DNA from: JAQVEM01 sp964601205
GTDB taxonomy: Bacteria; Actinomycetota; Humimicrobiia; Humimicrobiales; Humimicrobiaceae
Direction: 5' to 3'
NCBI GenBank assembly: GCA_964601205.1
Contig: CAZRML010000019.1
Span: forward strand, 4,144-68,143
Length of the DNA: 64,000 nucleotides
Shown: positions 53,927-62,340 of the stretch, in pieces
Position numbering within the stretch: the first letter of the stretch is position 1
How the letters are laid out: each line of letters begins with the position of its first letter
Notes under the pieces: generated by a model
Told to the model about the DNA's origin: nothing
The model's input: only the letters and a program-made list of their open reading frames with translations
Databases searched by the model: none
Translations under genes and position numbers: made by a program

Positions 53927-55318
53927 TTATTCCGTAGCTTCCTTCTTCCTTCTGCTCTTTATCAAAAGATACCCGAGTACAGCAGCCAGATAAATGGTAA
54001 ATAATCCCAGTGCATAGAAATAGAATGAAGGCCTATCAGTCGTATACCCCATCACTGCAAAACTAAGTATTAACATAAGAGGGATACCAAGAGGAAGGGC
54101 AACTGCTGCCCCCATTACCAGATTCTCGGGTACACTGGATTCCGAATCAGGGTCTATCTCTCTCAAGAGAGCCATCCCGGTGGTAACAGTACCGGTAAAC
54201 TGACCGTAAAGACCCACTATATGCTCAATAATATGATTGGTGTATATTCTCCTGCACAGGAAGACAGTATATATCAGAGTAAATATTCCGCCAATTGAAG
54301 TTATAAGAATAATGGGCAGCCAGTTCGCACGGAAAGTAGCTATTGATAATGCTGAAATAGCAGCCACTATCATAAAATCAAAAGAGCTTGATGATATTCT
54401 CTGGAGTATATAATTGTCAGGATAGTTAATACGAAGCCAGTTTTTCCTTTTAAGAGCATTTAAGACAACTCTCATTAGAATAGCATACATGGTAGCTATG
54501 ACAAAATGAAAACCCCATAAAAGCTGGGCCACTGTATATCCGTAATCCCCCAGAGGCTCAAGCGCCATTGATACTCCTCTCAAAGTAAAATAAGTAATAA
54601 GATATACTACCCCTACGAGGACCACCTGTACGGTAAGACTGTCTATAAACAATTTTCCCGGTATGTTTTCTGTATGCTTTTCTTCAAAGTCCATATTTTT
54701 TAGCTTAATCATCTGTTCTCTATCTTCCAGGCCCCATGCTTTTTTCCTGCGTACCAGTATATTTAACAGTGGTATACCAAAAATTATTGCCCATAGAAAT
54801 CCTATGGTTGCAATGGCAATTCCTATATTACCCCCATCTATTAGTCCTAATTCTTCCCAGCTGGTACCTATAGAATAAGCCTGGCCCGGGCCCTGGGCAA
54901 AACCAAGAGGAAGAAGCAACCCGAACGGTGGAAATAGCTCCGGGAGAAAAGTATATACAAGAGAAAGAGAGACAGCAAAGCCAAGAATACCCTGGGAAAG
55001 ATATGAGGTAACAATAGCCAGCCCGGTATTTATATTATCCCTCCTGTGATTAACCGGAATCCTGACCCTTTCCTTTAAGGCCACTGATATAAATCCCACT
55101 GCCATTAAATGATATGTTATATTACCCAGTTTTTCTGCATCAAGCCTTATCCAGTTAAGAACCTCTGAACCAAATATAAGACCGATAAAGCCTCCTATTA
55201 TAGAGGCAGGTATAAGAAACCTTTGAAGAAATTTTATCTTTCTCTTGAGAATTATAGCTATTATTAGAAAAAGGGACAGGAATATATATTCCTGGACAGA
55301 TGTCCAAATCTCATGCAT
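53927..55318 (-). CDS. GltS-like sodium:glutamate symporter family protein
   Basis: 463 residues, about 12 membrane helices with two similar halves. LIPASIIGGFIGLIFG in helix 2 and the re-entrant-loop motif LGFAQGPGQA (about 140-149), plus GQFTGTVTTGMALLREIDP (about 375-393) as the second-half counterpart, match GltS-type carriers. The substrate need not be glutamate. With an Rnf complex possibly pumping Na+, sodium-coupled uptake makes sense. Divergent from plsY. Confidence 0.7.
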   Translation of the reverse strand: MHEIWTSVQEYIFLSLFLIIAIILKRKIKFLQRFLIPASIIGGFIGLIFGSEVLNWIRLDAEKLGNITYHLMAVGFISVALKERVRIPVNHRRDNINTGLAIVTSYLSQGILGFAVSLSLVYTFLPELFPPFGLLLPLGFAQGPGQAYSIGTSWEELGLIDGGNIGIAIATIGFLWAIIFGIPLLNILVRRKKAWGLEDREQMIKLKNMDFEEKHTENIPGKLFIDSLTVQVVLVGVVYLITYFTLRGVSMALEPLGDYGYTVAQLLWGFHFVIATMYAILMRVVLNALKRKNWLRINYPDNYILQRISSSSFDFMIVAAISALSIATFRANWLPIILITSIGGIFTLIYTVFLCRRIYTNHIIEHIVGLYGQFTGTVTTGMALLREIDPDSESSVPENLVMGAAVALPLGIPLMLILSFAVMGYTTDRPSFYFYALGLFTIYLAAVLGYLLIKSRRKKEATE

Positions 55319-55401
55319 TTTTATACCTTTCTATAAATAATATAAATAAAAAAAAGCTTCAACGCACAGGTTTATAAAACCGCCGCATCTGATAAATTAG
55401 C

Positions 55402-55429
55402 AGGAGCCTTTTGGAAAAGGACGTCTCCT
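55402..55429. repeat. Hairpin between gltS-like and plsY genes
   Basis: AGGAG CCTTTT, GG, AAAAGG, ACGT bulge, CTCCT: 11 pairs. It lies 100 nt before plsY and 84 nt before the symporter start, in the shared promoter region. Confidence 0.4.
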
Positions 55430-55528
55430 TTACTATTAATGTTTCAAAATCGTTTATTTTCTAAACACAGGCCTTATACTATGATATAATTTTCCCTTAC
55501 TAATAGCACGAGAATATAAGGAAAATTT

Positions 55529-56206
55529 ATGGTCAGCACCATTTATTTTAAGACAGCATATATCATAGCCAGCTATTTACTCGGTTCAGTACTATTCTCT
55601 TATGTAATGGCAAAGATTTATGGGCGCAGGGGGGAGAAAAAAGACCTCAGCAAAATTGACCGGCCGGGAACCGCAGGTGCAGGCAGGCAATTCGGCATCA
55701 AGGCCGGACTGCCCACTCTTATATTTGACTGCGGAAAGGGTGCAGCAGTAGTACTGGTAGGAAAAGCCATAGGACTGGAAGACCTGATAATTGCTATTGC
55801 CTGCGTGGCTGTGATAGTGGGACATAACTGGCCTATATGGTTCAAATTCAGAGGAGGAGGCGGACTTGCCACCGGGATGGGCATAGCCGGGGCACTTATG
55901 CCTGTACCTTTTTTTATATTACTGGGAATTGTGCTTATAGTGGGTTTTAGCTATAAATATACAGCAGGAAGAACCCATAAGGTTAATCCCAATGTAGTCG
56001 CCGGTGCCCTGGGAGCATTTTTATTTCCCCTGTTTATTTACCTTTTTGCCTTTTTACTTGACTGCCGGTATTTTAACGGGTCCGTTTGTGATGCACCTTT
56101 TATTTATTTAATAATGGCCATAGTAATATTTTCTATAATAGTAATAAAAGGAGTTATTCTTCATTTTACGTATCGTAAAATTCCCACCGCAAATAAATTT
56201 AACTAA
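55529..56206 (+). CDS. plsY: Acyl-phosphate:glycerol-3-phosphate acyltransferase
   Basis: 225 residues, membrane protein with about five helices. YLLGSVLFSYVMAKIYGRRG, GAGRQFGIKAGL (where the usual form is GTNxxR), LIFDCGKGAAVVL, VGHNWPIWFKFRGGGGLAT are the PlsY conserved blocks. First acylation step of phospholipid synthesis. Slightly longer than most PlsY proteins because of a loop near 150-165. The ATG follows GGAAAATTT, a weak ribosome site. Convergent with the PyrD-like gene. Confidence 0.9.
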   Translation: MVSTIYFKTAYIIASYLLGSVLFSYVMAKIYGRRGEKKDLSKIDRPGTAGAGRQFGIKAGLPTLIFDCGKGAAVVLVGKAIGLEDLIIAIACVAVIVGHNWPIWFKFRGGGGLATGMGIAGALMPVPFFILLGIVLIVGFSYKYTAGRTHKVNPNVVAGALGAFLFPLFIYLFAFLLDCRYFNGSVCDAPFIYLIMAIVIFSIIVIKGVILHFTYRKIPTANKFN

Positions 56207-56251
56207 AAAATCAATCTCACCGTTACTTTTAAAAAATATAGTTTTAAATAT

Positions 56252-57265
56252 TTATATTCCAAAAGACTGCTTTATAACAGGCTGTTTATTCATGAGAATA
56301 TCTACATACTGTGACCTGTGGTAAATAAAGGGGTTGCTTATATCATTATTTGAAAACCTGCCCCTGAAATCTGAAAGACTGCTATAACCCCTGGAATCCA
56401 TCCAGTCATTCAGTTCTTTTAGCATATATTTTATATATTTAATTCTATTCTTGTACAGGGTGCTTACGCACTGGATCACAGTTGCACCGGCCAGAATCAT
56501 CTTTGCTATCTCCTTTCCGCTAAAAACCCCTGTGCTGGAACATATATCCGCATTAATATTCTTATATAAGAGACCTGTAAATCTCAATGGCAGCCTGTGG
56601 TCACCGTGACTGCTCAAATTAAAGGTCTGTATGTGCTCCTCTTTTTCAATATCAATATCAGGCTGAAACAACCGGTTAAATAATACAAATGCATCCACTC
56701 CTGTTTTATCCATATTGACTATTGCGTTGAGAGGATTTGTATAAAAAAAGCTTAGTTTTGCGCTTACTGGTATTTTAACAGCTTCCTTAACTCCGGATAA
56801 TATTTCAATGTGCTCTCTTTCAATACTCTGCGCATCTTTATCAAATTCTGACGGAGTTGAATAAAGATTAATTTCCAGTCCGTCCACTCCTGTTTGTTCC
56901 ATCTTCTTTGCGTATTCTACCCATACAGGTTTATTGATACAATTAAGGCTCCCTATCAGGGGAATATTTATTTCCTTTCTTATTCTTTCCAGATTATGAA
57001 GAAATTCTTTCGGCCCGGCATGTTTTATATTCGGGAACACATTAACCATCATTGCATGCCTGTCATCATATTCATCCAGCATCTCCTGCAGCTGGAGATC
57101 CTCCAGTTCTATCTGTTCCTCGAAAAGAGACCTGTAAACCAGTGCTCCTGCTCCGGCTTCTTCCATTTTTTTGAGGTTTCCTGGCTCTTTCATAAGATTG
57201 TTTGCCCCGACTATCAGTGGATTTTTTAATTCTATGCCCATATACTTAGTCCTGAGATCTGCCAT
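56252..57265 (-). CDS. Dihydroorotate-dehydrogenase-like flavoprotein
   Basis: 337 residues. TIM-barrel PyrD-like protein: MGIELKNPLIVGANNL at the N-terminus, GLEINLYSTP, IPVSAKLSFF and SSTGVFSGKEIAKMILAGATVIQCVSTLYKN as phosphate-binding end. It is the long uncharacterised relative annotated dihydroorotate dehydrogenase-like, often found without pyr genes, so pyrimidine synthesis is not implied. AGGGGGTTATA lies before the ATG. Confidence 0.8.
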   Translation of the reverse strand: MADLRTKYMGIELKNPLIVGANNLMKEPGNLKKMEEAGAGALVYRSLFEEQIELEDLQLQEMLDEYDDRHAMMVNVFPNIKHAGPKEFLHNLERIRKEINIPLIGSLNCINKPVWVEYAKKMEQTGVDGLEINLYSTPSEFDKDAQSIEREHIEILSGVKEAVKIPVSAKLSFFYTNPLNAIVNMDKTGVDAFVLFNRLFQPDIDIEKEEHIQTFNLSSHGDHRLPLRFTGLLYKNINADICSSTGVFSGKEIAKMILAGATVIQCVSTLYKNRIKYIKYMLKELNDWMDSRGYSSLSDFRGRFSNNDISNPFIYHRSQYVDILMNKQPVIKQSFGI

Positions 57266-57422
57266 TTTATAACCCCCTTATTAAATATTTCTTAAGTTAA
57301 ATATATCCTAGCCCTGCATGTTTTACAATATTAGTAAATTTTTCAGCAGGCATTTGCCGGAAAACAAACAAACCTCTTTATTAAAACAACATCTAAAAAA
57401 TATAAATATTAGTAAAATATAA

Positions 57423-57466
57423 AAGCCACTCATAACCTGCAAAAATTTACCTGTCATGAGTGGCTT
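57423..57466 (-). terminator. Terminator of the DUF4861 gene
   Basis: AAGCCACTCAT and ATGAGTGGCTT, 11-bp perfect arms, 22-nt loop; on the minus strand TTTTATATTTT follows. It lies 68 nt past the stop at 57534. Confidence 0.8.
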
Positions 57467-57533
57467 AACAATCCTTTTAAGAATCCGATGATCTATAAAC
57501 TATCCAGACTACCGTGATTCTAAATTACCGGTT

Positions 57534-58649
57534 CTATATGTTCACCTCTATGGGTGAAATTAGTCCCTGCGCAAACTTATCCACATATTTTTTCCATGCT
57601 TCATAGCCTTCAAACTGCCCGCTCTTATCCCAGCAGAAACCGCCCCAGTATGAAGCTGTGTTATTTTCCGGTACCTGTGTCAGCATGAGAAGATTATACT
57701 GGTCCTCTGCCTGTTTAATAAATAGATCGGGGTCAACTATCAATGCAAGGCCCTGCTCACCGGCATTCATCTCCATGGGTTCCCACTTGGCAAGCCAGCC
57801 ATGCTCCTTACTAACTTCAAAATGCTCCCCTTCTACCTTCTTGACCCCGGCACCATTTATAAGCTCTATTTGCTTTTTAGGCTTGAAAATGCTCTGATAG
57901 TGGGTCAAATTATGCCCTGCATCCAGGGATATCCGCTTAACCTCTGAAACCATTACCCCGTTAACCTCAAACGGCTCATAGGTCAGCTCAAAGAGCACAC
58001 GAATAGGACCATTGGCCAGAGGATATGAAGTAACAAAGTTTTTAGATACCCAGAGCCTCTCTGCTGCCCACAGTCCATTACCGCCACAGCCCCGGCTCAG
58101 CCCGGCTGAGTAGAAATCTCCGCCTTCTCCAGTGTCGCCATGGTAATCATCCACCATGTACCAGTCATTGATAAGCAGGCGGGTAGTTCGTTTTGACCAT
58201 ATGTCCACTGTGCTGCTGGTCAACGGGTATAGGGGACAGGTTTCCAGTGGCTTTCCGTAAATTCGAAGGGCAATGCGGTCATTTTCCCAGCAGAAGTCGT
58301 CACATCGCTCCCGTACAAATCGGCCATAAGCCCTGAAATTTTCTTTGGTGTACACCCACTTGTCTCCGACTGTGGCTGTAAAAGTTCTGGTCTGTCCGGC
58401 ATCAAAGTCAGCCTGGAATATCACCTGGTCTTTGGTGTAGTCTCCATCGGTGTCCACTGCCTGGCAGAGCATTTCTCTGCCATTTTCATCCCTGACATGA
58501 ATTTTGGTCAGATCATTTTCACCCAGTTCTGACAGATCTTCTGCTGAAAGCTCTATGGTCTCATCGGTCCGGCTGATATCAAGCTTATTGACGGCCGTTA
58601 TTTTAACCGTCGCCTTACCACCGGATACATTTCTTTCTTCTTCTGACAT
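57534..58649 (-). CDS. DUF4861-family protein
   Basis: 371 residues without a signal peptide. FVRERCDDFCWENDRIALRIYG, VDIWSKRTTRLLI, DDYHGDTGEGGDFYSAGLSRG and GGFCWDKSGQF match the DUF4861 pattern. Members are associated with polysaccharide-lyase or unsaturated-sugar loci and may act on pectin- or ulvan-type material. This copy lacks export and lyase neighbours. It is visibly more GC-rich than most genes here, suggesting transfer. AGGAAGGA ribosome site 8 nt before ATG. Terminated by the hairpin at 57423. Confidence 0.75.
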   Translation of the reverse strand: MSEEERNVSGGKATVKITAVNKLDISRTDETIELSAEDLSELGENDLTKIHVRDENGREMLCQAVDTDGDYTKDQVIFQADFDAGQTRTFTATVGDKWVYTKENFRAYGRFVRERCDDFCWENDRIALRIYGKPLETCPLYPLTSSTVDIWSKRTTRLLINDWYMVDDYHGDTGEGGDFYSAGLSRGCGGNGLWAAERLWVSKNFVTSYPLANGPIRVLFELTYEPFEVNGVMVSEVKRISLDAGHNLTHYQSIFKPKKQIELINGAGVKKVEGEHFEVSKEHGWLAKWEPMEMNAGEQGLALIVDPDLFIKQAEDQYNLLMLTQVPENNTASYWGGFCWDKSGQFEGYEAWKKYVDKFAQGLISPIEVNI

Positions 58650-58782
58650 GATTTTATTCCTTCCTAAAAAAATATTGATATTGCAACATTAATGTTCATG
58701 TAATTTAAAAAGTTTCATATAATGAAATTTAGTTTTACTATAAGAAATTCAAAATACCAGATTAAATTTTTTTTGTCAAATA

Positions 58783-58812
58783 TTAAAAAGTTAGTGTTTA
58801 AAAAGTTAGTGT
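58783..58812. repeat. Tandem 15-mer repeat
   Basis: TTAAAAAGTTAGTGT occurs twice in direct, perfect tandem (58783-58797, 58798-58812), 134-163 nt upstream of the DUF4861 start. It may be a pair of binding sites or a slippage product. The rest of the 463-base gap is AT-rich, with the twin-hairpin element as the only other structure. Confidence 0.5.
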
Positions 58813-58878
58813 CATTTAATAAGAAATAATTAGCTATTTATATAAATTAATATTATGATAATATTGTAAAAATTTAAT

Positions 58879-58959
58879 ATCAGGCAAAGAAGCCTGATTT
58901 TGTATTGAAGCACAAGTTTTTATTGGCAAAGAAGCCAGTAAGGGTTATGTGCTTTTTTT
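58879..58959 (+). ncRNA. Candidate structured RNA or leader with two identical hairpin loops
   Basis: Hairpin A: ATCAGGC, loop AAAGAA, GCCTGAT, then TTTTG. Hairpin B: outer stem AAGCACA (58908-58914) with TGTGCTT (58948-58954), enclosing TGGC, the same loop AAAGAA, GCCA; then seven T (58953-58959). The 12-mer GGCAAAGAAGCC thus occurs twice, 42 nt apart. Hairpin B ends like a Rho-independent terminator on the plus strand. It could be a small RNA, or an attenuating leader of the lipoprotein gene 150 nt downstream. No known class recognised. Confidence 0.45.
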
Positions 58960-59112
58960 ATTTCTTTTTATTAATTTATACAGGGATATTTGATACGAGT
59001 TATCCAAAAATAAATTCTTCAGCGTATGCAGTGACCAAAAATCTACATAGGAGAATTGCCACAGCAGTTATAATACGTATATGAATAAATTAAGAGAAAG
59101 GCAGGGAAAAAC

Positions 59113-59673
59113 TTGAAAAAGAGGGTACTTAATATATTATTACCGGCTATATTAATGCAATTAATGATATTAATTGTATTGCTATTTTCAGGTTGTGAAA
59201 ATTATACTCCATGTAAAGAGCTCAATTCACTTTTTGTTAAAAATGATCTTGATATTGAATTTAAGGTTTTGCAAAATAGAGAGCATAAGTATGGACTCAC
59301 AACACTCACAGATAATCTTGATGATAAAGAATATTTATTAATTGATGTTGAGAACAATTTTTCTGTCTCCAGTAATAGAGTATCTGTAACACCCGGCAAA
59401 GTCTATAAATTATCTATAATGATAAAAAACGAAAGTGCTGATCCCCTTGTGCTATATTCATTCTGGAAAGACTCAATAACAGAATCCCGTTATTTCACTC
59501 TCGCAGGAGAAAATGGAAATCCACCCATATCAGAAACTCAGAACATAAATAAAGACTGGGTATCATACGAAGAGACATTTCAAACCCAGGAAAATGAGAA
59601 ATTTATTATGATTCGAATATACAGTAACCAGGGTGTATTCAACATAAAAGATATCTCCATTGAAGAAATATAA
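59113..59673 (+). CDS. Lipoprotein with carbohydrate-binding-like domain
   Basis: 186 residues, TTG start, GGCAGGGA ribosome site. The signal helix ends in LLFSGC (about Cys 29). The remainder resembles a CBM-type jelly roll: NFSVSSNRVSVTPGKVYKLS, the central SRYFTLAGENG and WVSYEETFQTQENEKFIMIR with a final NIKDISIEEI, a common ending of carbohydrate-binding modules. It may bind glycans at the surface. No catalytic domain. A gene fragment overlaps its end. Confidence 0.7.
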   Translation: MKKRVLNILLPAILMQLMILIVLLFSGCENYTPCKELNSLFVKNDLDIEFKVLQNREHKYGLTTLTDNLDDKEYLLIDVENNFSVSSNRVSVTPGKVYKLSIMIKNESADPLVLYSFWKDSITESRYFTLAGENGNPPISETQNINKDWVSYEETFQTQENEKFIMIRIYSNQGVFNIKDISIEEI

Positions 59674-59807
59674 GATTGCTAAATACACCAATTGAATCAT
59701 TTGTAGATTTAAATATAGGTAAATATGATGTTCCTGTAAAACTTGTAAAAGATACTCTGGCTGGAATAGTACCGGACCCATCAAATTTGCACTTAATGCC
59801 GGGTTGA
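59664..59807 (+). pseudogene. Fragment of an unrecognised gene
   Basis: An open frame of about 47 codons (TTG at 59676 is the only possible start) reads protein-like: IESFVDLNIGKYDVPVKLVK then a PDPSNLHLMPG end. It looks like the C-terminus of a larger enzyme whose front is gone. I cannot name the family. Confidence 0.35.
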
Positions 59808-59942
59808 TAATGTTCATACCACACTTATTAAATGAGTACATAAAATACATCTGGCCCTGCCCTGTACAACTTTTTTATTATAATGTAGAGCTATTTATGG
59901 TACTTTTTGGGTTTCAGCGCTTAATCATTCATTGTAAAACAG

Positions 59943-59972
59943 AACCGTCCTGCTTTTTAAGGCAGGACGGTT
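59943..59972. terminator. Strong hairpin, probable bidirectional terminator
   Basis: AACCGTCCTGC, 8-nt loop CTTTTTAAG region, GCAGGACGGTT, 11 pairs, with short T-runs on both sides. It lies just after metS on the minus strand and may end the NSS-metS transcript. The bases 59808-60000 hold nothing else. Confidence 0.65.
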
Positions 59973-60000
59973 TAAGTATTAGCTTAAATTAGTGGTAATT

Positions 60001-60108
60001 CTAATCGTTCCAGCCGCCACCTTTACCGAGTCGTGTAAAGCAGAGGACCAGACCAATAATAATAATCAACCAGACTACCACAGTAGATATTATTGCAGAT
60101 AAATTCAT
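60001..60108 (-). CDS. metS: MetS-type small subunit of NSS transporter
   Basis: 35 residues: a short N-terminus, one hydrophobic helix (IISTVVVWLIIIIGLVLCF), then LGKGGGW near the end. This matches the tiny MetS subunit that accompanies MetP-type NSS amino-acid transporters. Its ATG overlaps the transporter's TGA as ATGA, with GGGAGGGAGG just upstream, so translation is coupled. The small subunit is needed for activity in Corynebacterium MetPS. Confidence 0.88.
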   Translation of the reverse strand: MNLSAIISTVVVWLIIIIGLVLCFTRLGKGGGWND

Positions 60109-61622
60109 TTATCCTCCCTCCCGCTTCCTTTGGTTTTAATTGACTGGAGTACAAAACTCAAAATGAGGGTTACACCAAGTATAATCCATATTATGTGTGA
60201 GCCATTAATCGGTCCAATCTCATATCCGCCATAGGCCTGTGGGATATCAGACATAAAGCCGCCATAGATAACTACAAAAAGTATTAAGCCAGGAACAATT
60301 ATTTTTACCGACCAGTCCCACCATGCGCCAACTTTGAAATCCGACGTAGAGTTTAAATTCTCCCGTAGTTTTCTGGCTCCAAAGACCCAGCCAACGACGA
60401 TACAGGCTAAAATACCTGTGATCAGTAATCCGTAGAAGGAAACAGCTTTATCTACAATATCTAACCAGTATAACCCTGCCTGAGTAGTAAACAGTATACC
60501 CAGTAAAAATCCGCCAATACAGACAACCAGCGTGGACCTGGTTAAGCTCCAGCCGAATTTATCCCTCAGCGGTGCAGCAACACCGCCGTGTGCCAGGAAG
60601 AATGCCGAATCTATACCCAGAAAGAACAGGCATAAGAAGAAAGTTAACCCTATAAAGCCATTTAGTGCAGGCATCATCGATATAGCCGCCGGGAAGGTTA
60701 TAAAAGCCAGTCCCAGTCCTGAAGCAGCAACCTCGGTGGCAGAAATAGATAATGCTTGCATCAAGAACCCCACAATGCTGAATACAGCAAAGCCTGCAAA
60801 AAATGCAGTGGCGCTATCAGCAAGAGTGGTTATGGCCGCATTATTATTTACATCAGATTTTTTAGCCATAAAACTTCCATAGGCAAACATTCCTGCCATA
60901 CCTACAGACAGGGAAAAGGCGACCTGGCTAAAGGCAGCAAACCATACTCCGCCTTCTTTTAGTACAGAAAAATCAGTTGTGAGGTAATAATTAAGACCTT
61001 CAATTGCACCTGGAAGAGTAATTCCCCGGATAAATAACACTATAAGCAAAACCCAGGGGATAGTTACTGTCCATACAGCAACCTTACCTATAACCCTTGC
61101 CCCTTTAAACATTATAAGAAACAAAATAATCCATATAATGGCCAATAAGCCCAGGGTAAACCATACCTGCGACCCAAATTCAGCAGGACCGGATGAAATC
61201 TGCAATATTGTTTCATAGAAATATCCACCGGTACTCTCGGCAGCAGCCTGCCCTTTGCCCCACGCCATGGTGAGAGAATCAATAGCATACCTTAATGACC
61301 ATGCCATTACGACAGTGTAGTAAGCAACTATCAAAAAAGCAACAGAAACAGGCCACCATCCAACCCATTCCCATTTTTTACTTATGCCTCTAAATACACC
61401 TGGAGCACCTTTCTGGAAATACCTTCCCATACCTAACTCCATCATGAGCCAGGGTATTCCAAGCACAATAAGCCCAATGACCCAGGCAAAAAGAAAAGCG
61501 CCTCCCCCATATTCATATGCTACGTAAGGAAAGCGCCAGACATTGCCCAGTCCGATTGCGGAGCCAATAGCTGCCATTATAAACAAAAATCTACTGCTCC
61601 ACCTTTCTCTTGTTAATTCCAT
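60105..61622 (-). CDS. Sodium-dependent NSS-family amino-acid transporter (MetP-like)
   Basis: 505 residues, about 12 helices. NSS hallmarks: RFLFIMAAIGSAIGLGNVWR (helix 1 with the unwound region), PWLMMELGMGRYFQKG, and GLTFFLCLFFLGIDSAFFLA. With an adjacent MetS subunit it is most like methionine/alanine transporter MetP. It uses the Na+ gradient. A strong GGGAGGAGGG lies before ATG. GC-richer than the window average. Confidence 0.92.
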   Translation of the reverse strand: MELTRERWSSRFLFIMAAIGSAIGLGNVWRFPYVAYEYGGGAFLFAWVIGLIVLGIPWLMMELGMGRYFQKGAPGVFRGISKKWEWVGWWPVSVAFLIVAYYTVVMAWSLRYAIDSLTMAWGKGQAAAESTGGYFYETILQISSGPAEFGSQVWFTLGLLAIIWIILFLIMFKGARVIGKVAVWTVTIPWVLLIVLFIRGITLPGAIEGLNYYLTTDFSVLKEGGVWFAAFSQVAFSLSVGMAGMFAYGSFMAKKSDVNNNAAITTLADSATAFFAGFAVFSIVGFLMQALSISATEVAASGLGLAFITFPAAISMMPALNGFIGLTFFLCLFFLGIDSAFFLAHGGVAAPLRDKFGWSLTRSTLVVCIGGFLLGILFTTQAGLYWLDIVDKAVSFYGLLITGILACIVVGWVFGARKLRENLNSTSDFKVGAWWDWSVKIIVPGLILFVVIYGGFMSDIPQAYGGYEIGPINGSHIIWIILGVTLILSFVLQSIKTKGSGREDK

Positions 61623-61735
61623 TAGTTTTCTTTTCCCTCCTCCCAGTTAATCCTTTTTAAAAGATTCATTTGACTTGAGAAAAAATACCAATAACCACAC
61701 CTCCTTTGCCTCAACTTTAAAAAAGCTTTTAAACC

Positions 61736-61764
61736 ATACTATAGCAAAATTAAAGCTATAGTAT
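61736..61764. repeat. 10-bp inverted repeat upstream of the NSS gene
   Basis: ATACTATAGC, 9-nt spacer, GCTATAGTAT, perfect arms, 114 nt upstream of the transporter start. Could be an operator, or the terminator of older sequence on the right, since AAAAGCTTTTTT lies just beyond on the minus strand. Confidence 0.4.
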
Positions 61765-61878
61765 AAACTATCAATAAATTATTGTGATTTTAATGAACAA
61801 TTGCAAAATTGTCAATATATACGTATGTACTAATATGTAAAAACATATTAATTTAGATAGAAGTTACATTACTGAAGA

Positions 61879-62316
61879 TTAAGATGTGACAATGAAATGT
61901 ATACTGCAATAGCAAATGAAGGGCAGGAATTCTACCCGGGGTGCAAGATATGGTGATTGCTTTTTTCGTATATCCTTTTTATCCGCATAAACCCAACCGC
62001 CGGCTTCCTGCTCTGTCACCCATCGCCTGTGTTCCAGAATAAATAGCTTTTCAATTTCATGGGGTTCAAACTCTTTAATCGGAATTACCTGTATTTGGAG
62101 CAGCGATATGGCACCGGCGCAGTCTACAATTGGTATAAAAAAGTATTCACTCTTCCATTTACAGAGCTGCATCAGGTAAGCATACCACTGAAGTACAATT
62201 ACTGCGCTGTAAAACCCGTGGTCCATAAAATTAAATTGCTGCATATTCCTTATAAAGCTGTCCAGTTTTTGCTTTACATCAGAAAAACAAAGTCCGATAT
62301 CAGCAGATTCAGTAAT
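61879..62316 (-). pseudogene. Decayed gene ending in a RyR-like domain
   Basis: One minus-strand frame is open from 62316 to 61879 without a good start. It reads EPHEIEKLFILEHRRWVTEQ then GGWVYADKKDIRKKQSPYLA, matching the bacterial RyR domain pattern (HxRW..E....GW.Y....D..KK.SPYL.P). After PYLAPRVEFLP the conserved match is lost and the end looks frame-shifted. To the right, the other frame starts with a stretch beginning FAPDHECKLLNLL, probably an earlier piece of the same gene. RyR domains occur in ligand-sensing and defence proteins. Confidence 0.5.
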
Positions 62317-62340
62317 TTACATTCATGATCTGGAGCAAAT

